From Planctomycetota bacterium (lineage in GTDB: Bacteria; Planctomycetota; Phycisphaerae; WQYP01), in contig JAJZGH010000065.1 of assembly GCA_021798635.1 (NCBI GenBank), positions 1-19,658 of the forward strand: DNA of 19,658 bases, given 5' to 3'. Made by a program: the position numbers and the translations under genes. The notes under the pieces were generated by a model. It did no database searches, had not been told where the DNA came from, and was given only the letters and a program-made list of their open reading frames with translations. This document shows, piece by piece, positions 1 through 8,363 of this stretch; the stretch's first letter is position 1, and each line of letters opens with the position of its first letter.

Positions 1-762
1 CGATTGCACTTGAGCATGTTCGTGCACATGGATCGCTTCATTGGCAATATGAAAAGCGGTGTCACGTTCCCGCTGCAATTTAATGAGTTCAACCTTTGCG
101 CCCTTGCCGACGACCATTTCCGTCACGGCATTGCAAAGCGTGGGCAGGGATGAAAATCCGGCATAACTTTGCACCAGCGTGATATGGGTATTTGAGCCAA
201 TAATCAGCATATTGCGTGGATGCACAACCACCGGTTGATCATGCGATGCGGTGATCCACAGCAGATGAACCAGGCCCATTTCACCCTGATCCGGCGGCAA
301 ATAAATAAAGGCACCGTCTTCAAACCCCGCCAGATTCATCGCTGAAAAGCCATTGGATTGGCCCGGCATTTCGCGGCCCAAAAACCGCTGCACACGGTCG
401 CCATGCTTTTCCATACCCTGCCGGATGGTCAGAACTTCAACTTTTCCGCCGGGACTGGACAACTCCGGAGAGAATTTTCCGTCTATAAACACCATCTGCT
501 GGGCACCAAGCTTTTTCAAACACAGGCCGCCGAGTTGCTCCGGGGTCAGGGGTCTGCCGGTGCCGGGCGCGCTGAAATTGATCTTGGCAATTTGTGCGGT
601 ATTAGTCAGCCGCCAGTCTTCATGTGTCACGGGCGGCAGGCCGATACTTTCAAATAGTTCCATAGCCTCGGTGCGCCGCTGCTGCAGCCACGGCAGGCCA
701 TAGCTTGGGCCCATGGCAGAAAATATCCCTGTGTTATCCGGGCTGATGGTTGTTGCGGTCAT
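1..762 (-). CDS. sufD: SufD, Fe-S cluster assembly scaffold subunit (C-terminus cut by window edge)
   Basis: SufD partners SufB and the ATPase SufC in the cytosolic SufBC2D scaffold that builds iron-sulfur clusters. The minus-strand frame is open from an ATG at 762-760 to the left edge and gives 254 residues, roughly the first 60% of a usual SufD. The N-terminal helical region carries the typical E-x-W-R-x-T-N motif (seen as HEDWRLTN), followed by the beta-helix part with LPPDQGEMGLVHLL and VVVHPRNMLIIGSNTHI, which is SufD/SufB-like. A GGAG Shine-Dalgarno lies about 8 nt before the ATG. It is the third gene of sufB-sufC-sufD, 31 nt after the sufC stop. Identity rests on these motifs plus the operon; the C-terminal half, where the SufB-facing residues lie, is not visible. 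Confidence 0.9.
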   Translation of the reverse strand, partial: MTATTISPDNTGIFSAMGPSYGLPWLQQRRTEAMELFESIGLPPVTHEDWRLTNTAQIAKINFSAPGTGRPLTPEQLGGLCLKKLGAQQMVFIDGKFSPELSSPGGKVEVLTIRQGMEKHGDRVQRFLGREMPGQSNGFSAMNLAGFEDGAFIYLPPDQGEMGLVHLLWITASHDQPVVVHPRNMLIIGSNTHITLVQSYAGFSSLPTLCNAVTEMVVGKGAKVELIKLQRERDTAFHIANEAIHVHEHAQVQS

Positions 763-793
763 AATTACTCCGGGGAATTTTATTGCGTCATAC

Positions 794-1549
794 TTAAGCG
801 GCAGCGGTTTCCAACCAGGCGTAGCCGCGCTTTTCCAATTCCAGCGCCAATTCCTTGCCGCCGGATTTCACAATTCTGCCATCGCACAACACGTGCACAA
901 AATCCGGCACAATATAGTCCAGCAACCGCTGATAATGCGTGACCACCAGAATGGCCCGCTCCGGGCTGCGCAGGGCATTGACCCCGTTGGCGACAATTTT
1001 CAAGGCGTCAATGTCCAGGCCGGAATCCGTTTCATCCAAAATGGCGAATTTTGGATTCAGTACCGCCATCTGAAAAATCTCATTTCGCTTCTTCTCGCCG
1101 CCGGAAAATCCTTCATTCACGGACCGGTTCAAAAATGTCTTATCCATTTCCAGCAAAGCCATTTTCTCTTTGACCATTTTCAGGAAATCCATGGCATCCA
1201 GTTCTTCCTGACCATGATGCTTACGAATGGCGTTCACCGCCGCCTTCAGAAAATAGCTGGTGGTCACGCCCGGAATTTCCACCGGATACTGAAACGCCAT
1301 AAACAGGCCTTCGCAGGCCCGCTCTTCCGGAGATAAGTCCAGCAAGTCTTTGCCGTCAAACAGCACGCTACCGCCCGTAACCGTATATGTCTCCCGGCCT
1401 GCCAGCACGGATGAAAGCGTGCTTTTCCCTGAACCGTTGGGCCCCATGATGGCGTGAACTTCACCGGGGTTAATCGTCAGATCAATGCCCTTAAGTATCG
1501 GCTTGCCGCCCACGGCAGCCTGCAAATTATCTATTTCAACCAATGCCAT
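794..1549 (-). CDS. sufC: SufC, ABC-type ATPase of the SufBCD complex
   Basis: SufC is the cytosolic ABC-family ATPase that drives conformational change in the SufB-SufD scaffold; it is not a transporter. The 251 residues match the family length. Visible motifs are Walker A GPNGSGKST (36-44), the Q-loop in FQYP (87-90), the ABC signature SGGEKKR (149-155) and Walker B with its extension FAILDETDSGLD (168-179), where DETDSGLD is characteristic of SufC. The switch histidine is in VVTHYQRLL (His205). An AAGGAAA Shine-Dalgarno precedes the ATG. The 79-nt gap after sufB contains a small GC hairpin (CCGCG 1597-1601 with CGCGG 1608-1612), which could influence sufB/sufC message balance, though that is speculation. 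All catalytic motifs are intact. Confidence 0.96.
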   Translation of the reverse strand: MALVEIDNLQAAVGGKPILKGIDLTINPGEVHAIMGPNGSGKSTLSSVLAGRETYTVTGGSVLFDGKDLLDLSPEERACEGLFMAFQYPVEIPGVTTSYFLKAAVNAIRKHHGQEELDAMDFLKMVKEKMALLEMDKTFLNRSVNEGFSGGEKKRNEIFQMAVLNPKFAILDETDSGLDIDALKIVANGVNALRSPERAILVVTHYQRLLDYIVPDFVHVLCDGRIVKSGGKELALELEKRGYAWLETAAA

Positions 1550-1628
1550 AATCCATGTTTCCTTTTCAAATTCTGTTCAGGATTGTTCCTGCGTTCCCGC
1601 GGTCAAACGCGGAGATTATTTTCCAGCG

Positions 1629-3071
1629 TTATCCGACACTGCCTTCAAGGCTTACGCCCAGCAATTTTTGGGCTTCGACCGCAAATTCCATGGGCAGTTC
1701 CCGGAACACTTCCTTGCAGAAGCCGTTGATAATCATATTGACCGCGTCTTCCAGAGAAATACCGCGCTGTTTGCAGTAAAAAAGCTGATCCTCGCCGATT
1801 TTTGAGGTGGAAGCTTCATGTTCAGCCTTGGAACTGGTGTTGCGAACTTCGATATACGGGAAGGTATGGGCACCGCATTTATCCCCCAGCAGCAGCGAAT
1901 CGCATTGCGTGTAATTGCGGGCATTGGCGGCATTTTTCAAAATCTTAATCAGGCCGCGGTAGGTGTTCTGTCCCTTCCCCGCGGAGATACCCTTGGATAC
2001 CACGGTGCTGCGTGTATTTTTGCCAATATGGATCATCTTCGTGCCGGTATCCGCCTGCTGCATGTGATTGGTCAGCGCGACGGAATAAAACTCACCGATG
2101 GAATTATCCCCCTGCAGAATCACGCTGGGGTATTTCCAGGTGATTGCAGAACCGGTTTCCACCTGCGTCCAGGAAATGCGGGCGCTGTCCATACATTTGC
2201 CGCGCTTGGTGACAAAATTATAGATGCCGCCTTTACCCTCTTTATCACCAGGGTACCAGTTCTGCACGGTGGAATATTTAATTTGTGCACCCTTCAGCGC
2301 TACAAGCTCCACCACGGCCGCGTGCAACTGATTTTCATCCCGCATGGGGGCGGTGCAACCTTCGAGATAACTGACATACGCCCCTTCATCCGCAATAATT
2401 AAAGTGCGCTCAAACTGCCCGGTATTTTTGGCATTGATCCGGAAATAAGTGGACAATTCCATCGGGCAGCGCACGCCTTTGGGTACATAACAAAATGAGC
2501 CATCACTGAATACCGCGGAATTCAGCGTGGCGTAAAAGTTATCCGAATATGGCACCACCGAACCTAAATATTTGCTGATCAGTTCCGGATGTTCCTGCAC
2601 AGCTTCGGAAAAGGAGCAGAAAATCACGCCCATTTCCGCCAGCTTGGCTTTAAAGGTTGTCGCGACAGATACCGAATCAAAAACGGCGTCCACCGCCACA
2701 CCGGCAAATATTTTCTGTTCTTCCAGCGGCACGCCCAGCTTTTCGTAGGTGCGCAGCAGTTCCGGATCAACTTCATCCAGGCTTTTGAGTTGTTTTTTGG
2801 CCTTCGGAGCCGAGTAATAAATCACATCCTGAAAATCAATTTCCGGATATTTCACATTCGGCCACTTCGGTTCGGTCATGGTCAGCCAATGGCGGTAGGC
2901 TTTGAGTCGCCACTGCGTCATGAATTCAGGCTCATTTTTCCGTTTGGAAATAGCACGGACAATATCTTCATTCAGGCCTTTGGGTAAGGCGTCGGCCTCA
3001 ATGTCGGTGACGAAACCCCATTTATATTCCTGATTGGCCAGCGTCTCTATTGTGCCTTCATCTGTCGGCAT
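1629..3071 (-). CDS. sufB: SufB, Fe-S cluster scaffold protein
   Basis: SufB accepts sulfur from the cysteine desulfurase system and, with SufC and SufD, assembles Fe-S clusters. The frame can begin with a GTG at 3101, but the ATG at 3071 has a well-placed AGGGG Shine-Dalgarno 7 nt upstream and gives a typical 480-residue SufB beginning [10 protein letters not shown] chose it. Family hallmarks are the N-terminal [18 protein letters not shown] and the beta-helix core with [31 protein letters not shown] and [17 protein letters not shown]. The C-terminal stretch [20 protein letters not shown] contains the conserved cysteines. The end [20 protein letters not shown] is also typical. It is the first gene of the operon, directly behind the palindrome-bearing promoter. 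Confidence 0.96.
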   Translation of the reverse strand: MPTDEGTIETLANQEYKWGFVTDIEADALPKGLNEDIVRAISKRKNEPEFMTQWRLKAYRHWLTMTEPKWPNVKYPEIDFQDVIYYSAPKAKKQLKSLDEVDPELLRTYEKLGVPLEEQKIFAGVAVDAVFDSVSVATTFKAKLAEMGVIFCSFSEAVQEHPELISKYLGSVVPYSDNFYATLNSAVFSDGSFCYVPKGVRCPMELSTYFRINAKNTGQFERTLIIADEGAYVSYLEGCTAPMRDENQLHAAVVELVALKGAQIKYSTVQNWYPGDKEGKGGIYNFVTKRGKCMDSARISWTQVETGSAITWKYPSVILQGDNSIGEFYSVALTNHMQQADTGTKMIHIGKNTRSTVVSKGISAGKGQNTYRGLIKILKNAANARNYTQCDSLLLGDKCGAHTFPYIEVRNTSSKAEHEASTSKIGEDQLFYCKQRGISLEDAVNMIINGFCKEVFRELPMEFAVEAQKLLGVSLEGSVG

Positions 3072-3140
3072 GAAAAAACCCCTAAAAACAGGCAAATCCA
3101 CCCGGATCGCCTGAAAAAGTCCAGCAACATTCTCTGAATT

Positions 3141-3169
3141 ATGTTAGGGATTCCGCAGCGTCATGTCAA
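3141..3169 (-). promoter_or_regulatory. Predicted sigma70-type promoter of the suf operon
   Basis: On the minus strand a perfect -35 hexamer TTGACA (3169-3164) is followed by a 17-nt spacer and TAACAT (3146-3141) as -10. An alternative -10, CATAAT, lies at 3143-3138 with a 20-nt spacer. Transcription would start near 3133, leaving a leader of about 60 nt before the sufB ATG. The -35 hexamer sits inside the left (sufB-proximal) arm of the large palindrome, which is what one expects for a repressor-controlled promoter. The call rests on motif inspection only. Confidence 0.5.
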
Positions 3170-3198
3170 TTGAGACTCAATCTCAATTGACATGACGC
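3158..3198. promoter_or_regulatory. Perfect 18-bp inverted repeat with 5-nt loop: candidate Fur-like operator or terminator
   Basis: The arm GCGTCATGTCAATTGAGA (3158-3175) is repeated exactly as its reverse complement at 3181-3198, with CTCAA between. The central 15 bases, TGAGACTCAATCTCA (3171-3185), fit the 7-1-7 symmetry of a Fur box (consensus TGATAATNATTATCA) with several mismatches. The left arm overlaps the suf -35 hexamer, so binding there would block sufB transcription. Iron control of suf operons is well established in other bacteria; which regulator acts here is inference. The element starts 10 nt after the GH35 stop and could also form a strong RNA hairpin terminating that transcript. 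However, no U-run follows it in that direction; the T-rich stretch at 3202-3215 would suit only plus-strand transcripts. Confidence 0.65.
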
Positions 3199-3208
3199 CA
3201 GTTTGATT

Positions 3209-6200
3209 TTATTTTGTGGCTAATGTCGCATACCAGCGGCTGGCGGCTTTTTCCACCACCAGCCGCGTGTTAGCTGGGGAATGGCCTTCCTGATCAGATA
3301 CAATCAGTTGGTTAGCCCCGCGACGGAGATAGCAGCTTGGGATATACAACCCTTTGCGCATGACGCTGTCCGGGTAATGCCCCAGATTATGGCCATTCAG
3401 CCACATGTAGCCGCCCGTTAAATCACCCCATGCGACGCGCATAATGACATGCAGCTTATCCTGCGGATTTACCTTGGGATTCCAGGTAAAGGTGGTGCGA
3501 TAAAAGCATGGCAAATTCGGAGCTTGAGTGAAGTTCTTCCATCCGGACTTATCAAATGGCGATCCCATGCCGCCGCGCATACGCCAAGGCCCAATGACTC
3601 CCCCGCCGCGCACGGCCGGGGCCAGTCGGGACAGGCTAAGCGACACCTGCCCCAGACTGTGCATGGCATTGGCCGGTATCAGAATGCTTAAAATATTAGA
3701 CTGCTTGCCATACCAGAATGTCAGCATCGCCTGTGCCCGGGCAGCGCCGGCCGCGCGAGGATCTACGCGTCCGGCATCAAAACAGATAAAGGCGTTGGCC
3801 ATCGGATGTTGCCAGTAAAGCACCAGATGATCGGCATTAAGTTGCGGAATTTTGGCCCGCAACCATATAAAGCCACGCTTCTTAGAATCCGGAATCACCC
3901 CGTGGGTTAACGTATTAAAATGCCCTTGATCCAGATCAGACAGCACGCGCACCATCGCCGCCGATTTAGACAATGGGAGAAAGCGGTATTTCCAATTTTT
4001 CACTGCCAGATTTTTGGCTACCACCTTCATGAGTATCGCCTTGCCGGAAATTCCCATGGCCCCCACTTTGTTGTATGGACCAATATACGTCCACAGCTTC
4101 GGTCGCCCGCTGGAACTGGCGAGAATCGCTACGTCATTGATTCCCGCCTTGAGCCTCACGTTTACCGCCCTGTGGCTGCCCGTCTGGGACAACTTTCCGT
4201 TGAGAAACACATCAGCCGTGCCTGCAAACCGGGAAAATAAAATGCGATAGGCCCCGGCCTTTTTTACCATTATTTTACTGCGATACCACTGATGCAAGCC
4301 AGGATAATCCCCCACGCCCATCTGCACCGGATTGGGTGCGGCGATCCAGGATTTATCATCATAGTTCGCATTGCCCGGCCCATCCGCCAAATGCACCTGC
4401 CAGTGTGCCAACGCTGGAACCGCCAAATTCGCCGCTTTCCGCGGCCCGGCTGCAGACCTGACAGCAATGGGTTTCGCTGAATTTCCAAAATAAATCTGCG
4501 CCGGTCCGATGTTATCCGCCAGCGGCATTTGCGTATGCAGAACAATGCCATCCTTGCCGCTTTGGGCCTGCCCCACGTCTGGCGGCCCGCATACTAGCGC
4601 TGGTCGACCGCCAATATTCAAAAACCAGGTGTGATACATTGCCGCGCGGCTTTCCACAAACACCCGGAGTATGTGATGGCCGGTTTTTATGCTGTAAATA
4701 TCCGGGCCTGACGGCGGCACTTTTACCTGAAGTTTCAAGCCCCCGCCGACAGATTCCTTTTTGAATGATTTTGCCTGCGCGAGAATTTTTCCGTGCACGG
4801 CCAATCGCAAAAGCACCTGCGATCCGGGTGGGCCATACATCACCAGCGTCGTGCTGGTTCCCTGCTTAAAAATGCCGAAGATTCGCCCGCAACTGGCCTG
4901 CAATTCGAACGATTTGTTAATCACAAATTTCTTTACCACCGCCAGCAGATGGAATCCGGCAATAGTCTGTGAACAGCCATCAGGGATTTTCACCGTCACA
5001 GGGTTAAATGACAGGTTCTGATAAAAAAACATGTCTCCGTTAGGACTTTGCCGCTCAAACACGCGCACGCCGGGCGGTGCCTTGAATTTCAAATGGCGCA
5101 CGTTAACGCTGGTTTCCAGGATGCGCTGAAAGCTGCGTGCAAAATAATTGGCGGTTTTGTAGATGTAATAGAGTGGCCGCAAATCGCCAGCCTGGCCGAT
5201 GGGTGCCCCAAAGTCATAACTTGGGCCGACCGTATCATCCACATAATAGGATGGCGTGGTGCCGCCGACGGCCATGTAGGCATCGTAGCCGTTGCCGCCA
5301 TAGGCAATAACATGCCACATCGACTGGCGGCTGATCGCGCGCAGCGCCGGTGGATGCGTGCGATATAAGGTAAACCACCCCGTCCACATTTCTGTTGTAA
5401 ACCAGGGGCCGGGGAGATGCTTGGTACTCCATGGGCCGGGGCCGGCCGGACTGTTTCCATGGTGCATACCGCTGAAATACATGGGTACATCAATACCCAT
5501 GGCGCGGGCTTTGCTGTGGAGAAAGGTGTAATATTTATTGGGCAGCACCTTGCCCCATCCCTGCGAATCTTCATTTTCCAATTGCACCATGATGACCGGC
5601 CCGCCGCGGTTGATCTGATTGGCTGCCACGATCGGCAAAAGTTTGTTGTAATAGGTGTTGACCGCACTGATAAACGGCTTGTCGTCCTCCCGCACCGCCA
5701 GGCCGGGAATGAAGCGCAGCCACACCGGCCAGCCGCCCTGACTCCATTCCCCGTTGCAGTACGGCCCGATTCGGAGGATGGCATAGAAACCCATTTTGTG
5801 AACCAGTGTTAAAAACGCCTCAAGATTATGACGCCCCTTAAAATTGAATTGCCCGTTGCGCGGTTCCTGATAGCTCCAGAAAATATAAGTCTGAACGCAA
5901 TTAAATCCGTCGCGCTTCATTTTCAACAATCGACTGGCCCACAACGCCCGCGGCACCCGCTGATAATGCAGACTTCCCGAAGCAATAAATACGCGCTTGC
6001 CCCGGATCACAAAGCCTTTCGTGTCAAAATTAAAATACGGTTTCGCCGCTGCCGTAGGCGGGAACATCGCCACATCTTCCGGACCAAACGCGACCGCCGG
6101 CGTCGTCTGCCCGGCGAGCATAATCACAATCACCATTGCGGCTAAATGGAGCACTAAACTATAAAATTGGCCGTAGTTAAAAACTTTAGATCGCGCCGGC

Positions 6201-6265
6201 AGCAAGTTAACACTCCAAATCAGCCACGTCAGAAGCCGCTGGGCGGCTACGCCGCCAGACGACAT
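3209..6265 (-). CDS. Large exported GH35 beta-galactosidase-type glycoside hydrolase
   Basis: Predicted retaining glycosidase of family GH35, acting on terminal beta-galactosides of plant- or algal-type polysaccharides outside the cytoplasm. Numbering is from the second ATG of an ATG-ATG pair (6265), chosen because GGTGAG lies 6 nt upstream; this gives about 1018 residues. A hydrophobic segment (about 37-52, LVLHLAAMVIVIMLAG) after an unusually long N-region suggests a signal peptide or anchor. The catalytic barrel follows: RIGPYCNGEWSQGGWPVW (about 165-182), the acid/base Glu232 in GGPVIMVQLENE, and the putative nucleophile Glu292 in FTTEMWTGWF, close to the plant-type WTGWF motif. The Asp after ENE replaces the usual Phe/Tyr. 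The C-terminus has beta-sandwich galactose-binding-like regions, including GGYMWLNGHNLGHY. Substrate is not predictable beyond family. No neighbouring sugar genes are seen. Confidence 0.88.
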   Translation of the reverse strand: MSSGGVAAQRLLTWLIWSVNLLPARSKVFNYGQFYSLVLHLAAMVIVIMLAGQTTPAVAFGPEDVAMFPPTAAAKPYFNFDTKGFVIRGKRVFIASGSLHYQRVPRALWASRLLKMKRDGFNCVQTYIFWSYQEPRNGQFNFKGRHNLEAFLTLVHKMGFYAILRIGPYCNGEWSQGGWPVWLRFIPGLAVREDDKPFISAVNTYYNKLLPIVAANQINRGGPVIMVQLENEDSQGWGKVLPNKYYTFLHSKARAMGIDVPMYFSGMHHGNSPAGPGPWSTKHLPGPWFTTEMWTGWFTLYRTHPPALRAISRQSMWHVIAYGGNGYDAYMAVGGTTPSYYVDDTVGPSYDFGAPIGQAGDLRPLYYIYKTANYFARSFQRILETSVNVRHLKFKAPPGVRVFERQSPNGDMFFYQNLSFNPVTVKIPDGCSQTIAGFHLLAVVKKFVINKSFELQASCGRIFGIFKQGTSTTLVMYGPPGSQVLLRLAVHGKILAQAKSFKKESVGGGLKLQVKVPPSGPDIYSIKTGHHILRVFVESRAAMYHTWFLNIGGRPALVCGPPDVGQAQSGKDGIVLHTQMPLADNIGPAQIYFGNSAKPIAVRSAAGPRKAANLAVPALAHWQVHLADGPGNANYDDKSWIAAPNPVQMGVGDYPGLHQWYRSKIMVKKAGAYRILFSRFAGTADVFLNGKLSQTGSHRAVNVRLKAGINDVAILASSSGRPKLWTYIGPYNKVGAMGISGKAILMKVVAKNLAVKNWKYRFLPLSKSAAMVRVLSDLDQGHFNTLTHGVIPDSKKRGFIWLRAKIPQLNADHLVLYWQHPMANAFICFDAGRVDPRAAGAARAQAMLTFWYGKQSNILSILIPANAMHSLGQVSLSLSRLAPAVRGGGVIGPWRMRGGMGSPFDKSGWKNFTQAPNLPCFYRTTFTWNPKVNPQDKLHVIMRVAWGDLTGGYMWLNGHNLGHYPDSVMRKGLYIPSCYLRRGANQLIVSDQEGHSPANTRLVVEKAASRWYATLATK

Positions 6266-6420
6266 CATTTTCTCACCCCAATCAGCCCTGCTGCACAGTA
6301 CCCCGCACGACCGATGCAATATTCTAGTGGTACAACGTATAAAAGCCGAACATGTTGCGACTTATTTCAATCGCGTCAGCGTTTTTCCCCAGGCAGCGCC
6401 CCTACACCGACGCCCCGGAG

Positions 6421-6478
6421 GCACTATGGCGTGCATGTATCAAATCGGAAAGTGAAACCCGATTGGGTCACGCCGTGC
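6421..6478. other. Nested inverted-repeat structure downstream of the DUF4276 gene
   Basis: Three pairs of complementary segments nest in order. GCAC (6421-6424) pairs with GTGC (6475-6478), GGCGTG (6428-6433) with CACGCC (6469-6474), and AATCGG (6443-6448) with CCGATT (6459-6464), leaving a 10-nt loop AAAGTGAAAC. That is 16 pairs in 58 nt, interrupted by a TAT bulge and a 9/4 internal loop. It lies 21 nt beyond the DUF4276 stop, so on the minus strand it could be the 3' end structure of the defence-like operon, but no T-run follows. A structured RNA or a protein-binding site are alternatives. The rest of 6266-6498 shows no gene that I can support. Confidence 0.4.
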
Positions 6479-6498
6479 TATTCCCGCCGAGGCACAGA

Positions 6499-7170
6499 TC
6501 AAGGCGTTGCAATATGGGAACGTGAAACCACCGCCCCGTAGAGTAACTGGACGGCGTGCTCAAATCGTTGAAATGACCTCAGGTTTTGCGAACGTACCGT
6601 ATGGATATTCAACCGGCTCGCGAACTCGGCTTGATGAATCGTCGGCTTGTAGCCATTTGGCATGTTGTTTGACAACCAACCCTTCGCGTCGCGCGGGTTA
6701 TCCTCGAGATTATCGGGGATGGCCGCCAGCGGCTTGGCCCGGCGCGATGGTTGGGTATTCGGGCTTAAACTCAGGGCCTGCGCGTCCGCGATGAACCATG
6801 ATTCCATTTCCTGCATGGCAAAAACAACCCCAACAGAAAATCCAACCCCCGCTCCGCACGGCTTTGCGGACTTGATCAGTGACTTCGCCACATTGACCGG
6901 GCAGAGCTTCCCAAGATTGTCGCCATCAAGTACGAGCAACACTGCGGAGGCTTCGTTACGTCGGGCCGCCTCTAAAAGGCGGATCCATTGCTTGTTGTCG
7001 GGATTCTGCAGCTTCCGCAGGTGGCCAACGCGCCACGCATCGCAAATGTCTACTGGATTGGACGCAAATTGCTCACCGATGACCTCCTTAAGGACACGCT
7101 TTACAAGGATCGGCACGGCCTGCTCGTCTCCCTGCCCCTCCACAAACGGAATGATTTTGGGAATCGACAC
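6499..7170 (-). CDS. DUF4276 family protein, TOPRIM-like, partner of the upstream ATPase
   Basis: This 223-residue protein carries the pattern of DUF4276: FVEGQGDEQAVPILVKRVL at the N-terminus, LLVLDGDN in the middle and MQEMESWFIADAQAL, then a C-terminal segment with YKPTIHQAEF and SFQRFEHAVQLL. The acidic residues Glu11, Asp82/Asp84 (D-x-D) and Glu121/Glu123 are arranged like the metal-binding residues of TOPRIM nuclease domains; that comparison is mine. The start is GTG at 7170, only 4 nt after the ATPase stop; GGGG inside the ATPase end may serve as its ribosome site, implying coupled translation. By analogy with AriA/AriB (PARIS) and OLD-type pairs, it may be the effector nuclease held or activated by the ATPase. 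Nuclease activity and target are inference; family assignment is fairly secure. Confidence 0.8.
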   Translation of the reverse strand: MSIPKIIPFVEGQGDEQAVPILVKRVLKEVIGEQFASNPVDICDAWRVGHLRKLQNPDNKQWIRLLEAARRNEASAVLLVLDGDNLGKLCPVNVAKSLIKSAKPCGAGVGFSVGVVFAMQEMESWFIADAQALSLSPNTQPSRRAKPLAAIPDNLEDNPRDAKGWLSNNMPNGYKPTIHQAEFASRLNIHTVRSQNLRSFQRFEHAVQLLYGAVVSRSHIATP

Positions 7171-7174
7171 CGCG

Positions 7175-8338
7175 CTATACCCCGGCTTTCGGTGTCATTT
7201 CCTCAGCCATTTCGGGGTGCGTTACCGTGAGCAATTCCGAGGGACTAAGCAACTTATCCATTAGAGCGCTACGCTGCCCGTCGGCTAACGGGCCAACCTT
7301 TGTTCCCTTGTCTGAAATTTCCACCACCCGGATAGAGTCCGCCTCGAAAGTATCCAGCAATTGTGGGCTGTGGGTGGTGAGGATAAACTGCGTGCCTAGC
7401 TTTTCGTTTGCCGCCCGCATGAAATCCCCCAGCATCGTCAACGCACCCGGAAAAATCCCATTCTCCGGCTCCTCAAAAACCACAACCTGTTTAGGCGGTT
7501 GCTGGTAAATGGCCAGTAAATGTGCCAGAAAGCGCCGGAAGCCGCCGGACTGTCTCGACAGCGGCAACGCGATAATCTGGCCGCCAAATTTATACGAGAC
7601 TGTCAGTCGCTCCTGATGGAAGGGGGACGTGGTAATCGCTTCCACAGAGGCGGAGAGTTTCTTAATCGCCGCGTCAATTTCACGCCAGTTATTAAGGGAC
7701 TGGAGGTTGCCGAGAATTGCATCGACCACCGCGTAATAATTAGCACCGTCGAAGCGAAGGGCGAATCCGTCGGCGGCTGACGTGCCCGCGTTTGGCGTTG
7801 CGAGGACATTGGCAGGAAAATCATAGCAACCTATTCCTCGCGTCAGCGTGAGGTAGGCAATATTGATTTCCGGCATGGCCGTTAACCAACCCAGCATTAC
7901 GGACTGTCGGACTGCGGCTTTTAACGGTGGTTCGGTAACCCATTTGTTGTCCACTCGCTCAAAAAGTGTTTTCCCTGCAAGTGATAAAAGTTCTCGTTTC
8001 ACCGGTGATCCCGATGGCGCAGCCGACCGATGTCCCTGAATATCCAGTAAGTAGCGGTAATCCCCCTCCCCACCATCCACATCAAAAACGATCTCCCACG
8101 ACGTGACGAAATTTTCCAATCCAGCAGGGCCAAGAGTATCCCATCCGCCCAGATGGTGAGTCAAATCGCTATATTGCTGCGGACCGGCGGCGGAAAGCAA
8201 CCCTTGTAATAAGGCCAAGGCATGCCAAAAGTTAGTTTTCCCCGTGCCGCTGCGGCCGATAAGCACCGTCAACGGCGAGAATTTCACCTCTGTGTCAAGC
8301 AGACTCTTAAAGTTCCGGATGCCCAGTGTTTTTATCAT
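7175..8338 (-). CDS. AAA_21/ABC-type (OLD/RecF-like) ATPase of a putative defence pair
   Basis: A 387-residue stand-alone ATPase of the SMC/OLD-like ABC group. It opens with the typical MIKTLGIRNFKSLLD, then Walker A GRSGTGKT (28-35). A signature-like LSRQSGGFRRF (260-270), Walker B VVVFEEPENG (285-294, catalytic Glu likely 290) and the switch histidine in ILTTHSPQLLD (His323) follow. The roughly 220-residue insertion between Walker A and the signature is usual for this group. There is no fused TOPRIM domain, unlike OLD; the TOPRIM-like part is the separate DUF4276 gene 4 nt downstream. An AGGTG site lies just upstream of the ATG. Such ATPases are sensor components in PARIS and related anti-phage modules; a toxin-antitoxin role is the main alternative. 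Function is inferred from architecture, not shown. Confidence 0.82.
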   Translation of the reverse strand: MIKTLGIRNFKSLLDTEVKFSPLTVLIGRSGTGKTNFWHALALLQGLLSAAGPQQYSDLTHHLGGWDTLGPAGLENFVTSWEIVFDVDGGEGDYRYLLDIQGHRSAAPSGSPVKRELLSLAGKTLFERVDNKWVTEPPLKAAVRQSVMLGWLTAMPEINIAYLTLTRGIGCYDFPANVLATPNAGTSAADGFALRFDGANYYAVVDAILGNLQSLNNWREIDAAIKKLSASVEAITTSPFHQERLTVSYKFGGQIIALPLSRQSGGFRRFLAHLLAIYQQPPKQVVVFEEPENGIFPGALTMLGDFMRAANEKLGTQFILTTHSPQLLDTFEADSIRVVEISDKGTKVGPLADGQRSALMDKLLSPSELLTVTHPEMAEEMTPKAGV

Positions 8339-8363
8339 GTTTCACCTGTTTACCTTGCGGATA

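Noticed and set aside
713..2987. Long plus-strand ORFs opposite sufC and sufB (713-1336, 1818-2402, 2589-2987)
   Set aside because: Shadow frames of strongly conserved suf genes; no ribosome sites or family motifs.
3069..3101. GTG start for SufB ten codons upstream
   Set aside because: The ATG at 3071 has a well-spaced AGGGG and matches the normal SufB N-terminus.
5089..5784. 231-residue minus-strand ORF inside the GH35 gene
   Set aside because: Out-of-frame shadow of the catalytic domain, with Arg/Trp/Cys-rich composition.
6418..6529. CRISPR-like pair ending in GTGAAACC at about 70-bp spacing
   Set aside because: Only two weak copies, diverged in the middle, one of them inside the DUF4276 coding end; no third regular unit and no cas gene.
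6662..7264. 200-residue plus-strand ORF
   Set aside because: Antisense to the well-supported DUF4276 gene; no protein-like features.
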